Assembly (NCBI GenBank): GCA_001021135.1
Contig: LDJE01103666.1
Span: 1-21,114 of the forward strand
Length of the DNA stretch: 21,114 nucleotides
Direction: 5' to 3'
Source of the DNA: Selaginella kraussiana
Taxonomy: Eukaryota > Streptophyta > Lycopodiopsida > Selaginellales > Selaginellaceae
Below the pieces are notes generated by a model. It worked only from the letters and a program-made list of their open reading frames with translations, was not told where the DNA came from and did not search any database. A program made the translations under genes and the position numbers. This document shows positions 20,467 through 21,114 of this stretch, piece by piece. How positions within the stretch are numbered: position 1 is the first letter of the stretch; each line of letters starts with the position of its first letter.

Positions 20467-20976
20467 TCAATTGGATTTCTTCTTAATATTGTCATCGCTA
20501 CAAAGCAAAGAGCGAGCGAGGACGAACAGCGGGATGATGAGATATGGTAAGTAAATCATGAAGAGAGCCTGCCTCTTAGTAGCCAGCGGGGAAAAGGCTA
20601 TGTCGTACAAGATCGGCAGCTATACACAGATTCGCAAGTTTAGCAATCCAAAAACATTCAATCTTACCATTGTGGTGGCTGTGTGCACCCCGTAGATGGT
20701 ACCAGTGGTCTTGCGCCATGCCTTACCGGTGTAGAAAGCGTAGGCGTTGACAACGTACAGCGGCAACTGCACGAAGATCTCGCCAAGAACAATCCCACGA
20801 AAGAATGGCGGCTTGTCACGCATGAGGTAGTCGCCGCTATTGGCAACGTGCCATTGCAGCAGCCGATGTGCGGCATCCGGCAGAATGCCATCAGGAAGAA
20901 CCGCCGCAGAATCTATGAGCAGCACCAATGGTACGTGAAGCAGGAAGAAAGCCGCCAGTACCGTGTCGCACCGCAT
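20467..20976 (-). CDS. TMEM97/sigma-2 receptor-like EXPERA-domain membrane protein
   Basis: TMEM97 is a four-helix ER/lysosome membrane protein of the EXPERA fold (with EBP and TM6SF2) tied to sterol handling. Exons: 20976-20668 and 20619-20467 (153 aa, about the length of animal TMEM97). The first helix is VLAAFFLLHVPLVLLIDS; the aspartate near the helix end matches the ligand-site aspartate of TMEM97. Next are the loop GDYLMRDKPPFFRG, the second helix with IVLGEIFVQLPLYVV, and helix three with IYGVHTATTMLPILY. The last helix is MIYLPYLIIPLFVLARSLL. The C-terminus DDNIKKKSN is lysine-rich, compatible with ER retention. It sits 62 bp upstream of the RWD gene start on the same strand. Plant members are barely studied. 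Confidence 0.88.
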
Positions 20977-21114
20977 CTTCGTCCACCCTTTAGGTTATAT
21001 GACTGTTTAATTGAACACTAGGTTGATTTACTTCATCTGCATGAAATTTCCATTCGGGCTGTGGACTATAAATAATAAAAAGAAAAGATATTACATTGTT
21101 CTCAGTGACAATAT
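20977..21114. other. 5' flank of the TMEM97-like gene, to the window end
   Basis: These 138 bp are AT-rich, with TATAAATAATAAA on the plus strand at 21067-21079. No gene is seen. They probably hold the leader or promoter of the minus-strand gene. Confidence 0.4.

Overview
The window looks like gene-dense nuclear DNA from a compact land-plant genome. Introns are almost all 43-64 bp with GT-AG ends, and 15 protein genes fit in 21 kb. Chloroplast-targeted and plant-specific families are present: allene oxide cyclase, ORANGE, FPF1, a LEC1-type NF-YB and a pectin-type PMT methyltransferase. Tiny introns, dense packing and a LEC1-type NF-YB point to a lycophyte such as Selaginella moellendorffii. 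That species call is inference from gene style, not a database match. I see no transposons, viral relics, tRNAs, rRNAs or CRISPR arrays.

Layout, left to right. (1) Minus strand, cut by the left edge: REF6/ELF6-type JmjN-JmjC histone demethylase. It is divergent from (2) plus: FCF1, a PIN-domain 18S rRNA processing factor. (3) Minus: Raf-like protein kinase whose last exon overlaps the end of FCF1. (4)-(7) Four more minus-strand genes packed head to tail: a TMEM87/GOST-type seven-TM protein, ORANGE plastid zinc-finger protein, an intronless Tubby-like F-box protein, and a DTW-domain tRNA aminocarboxypropyltransferase. (8) Plus: LEC1-type NF-YB. (9) Minus: PMT24/25/26-type methyltransferase. 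(10) Minus: allene oxide cyclase (AOC). (11) Plus: isoprenylcysteine carboxyl methyltransferase (ICMT), sharing a 131-bp divergent promoter with AOC. (12) Minus: coiled-coil protein, perhaps ADIP/SSX2IP-like, whose stop is 14 nt from the ICMT stop. (13) Plus: FPF1-like. (14) Minus: RWDD1/DFRP2 homolog. (15) Minus: TMEM97/EXPERA protein.

These are ordinary conserved genes with no obvious shared pathway, and I do not find an undescribed multi-gene system. The interest lies in architecture and regulation. Two convergent genes overlap in coding sequence. FCF1 has telomere-motif boxes next to its start codon. An RY motif and an ABRE core lie upstream of the LEC1-type gene, and a G-box lies in the AOC/ICMT divergent promoter. 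Unusual gene structures include a GC-AG intron in the demethylase catalytic domain, a 4-nt first coding exon, a NAGNAG acceptor and a frame-preserving 72-nt intron. All exon coordinates were worked out by hand from splice signals, frame and family conservation.
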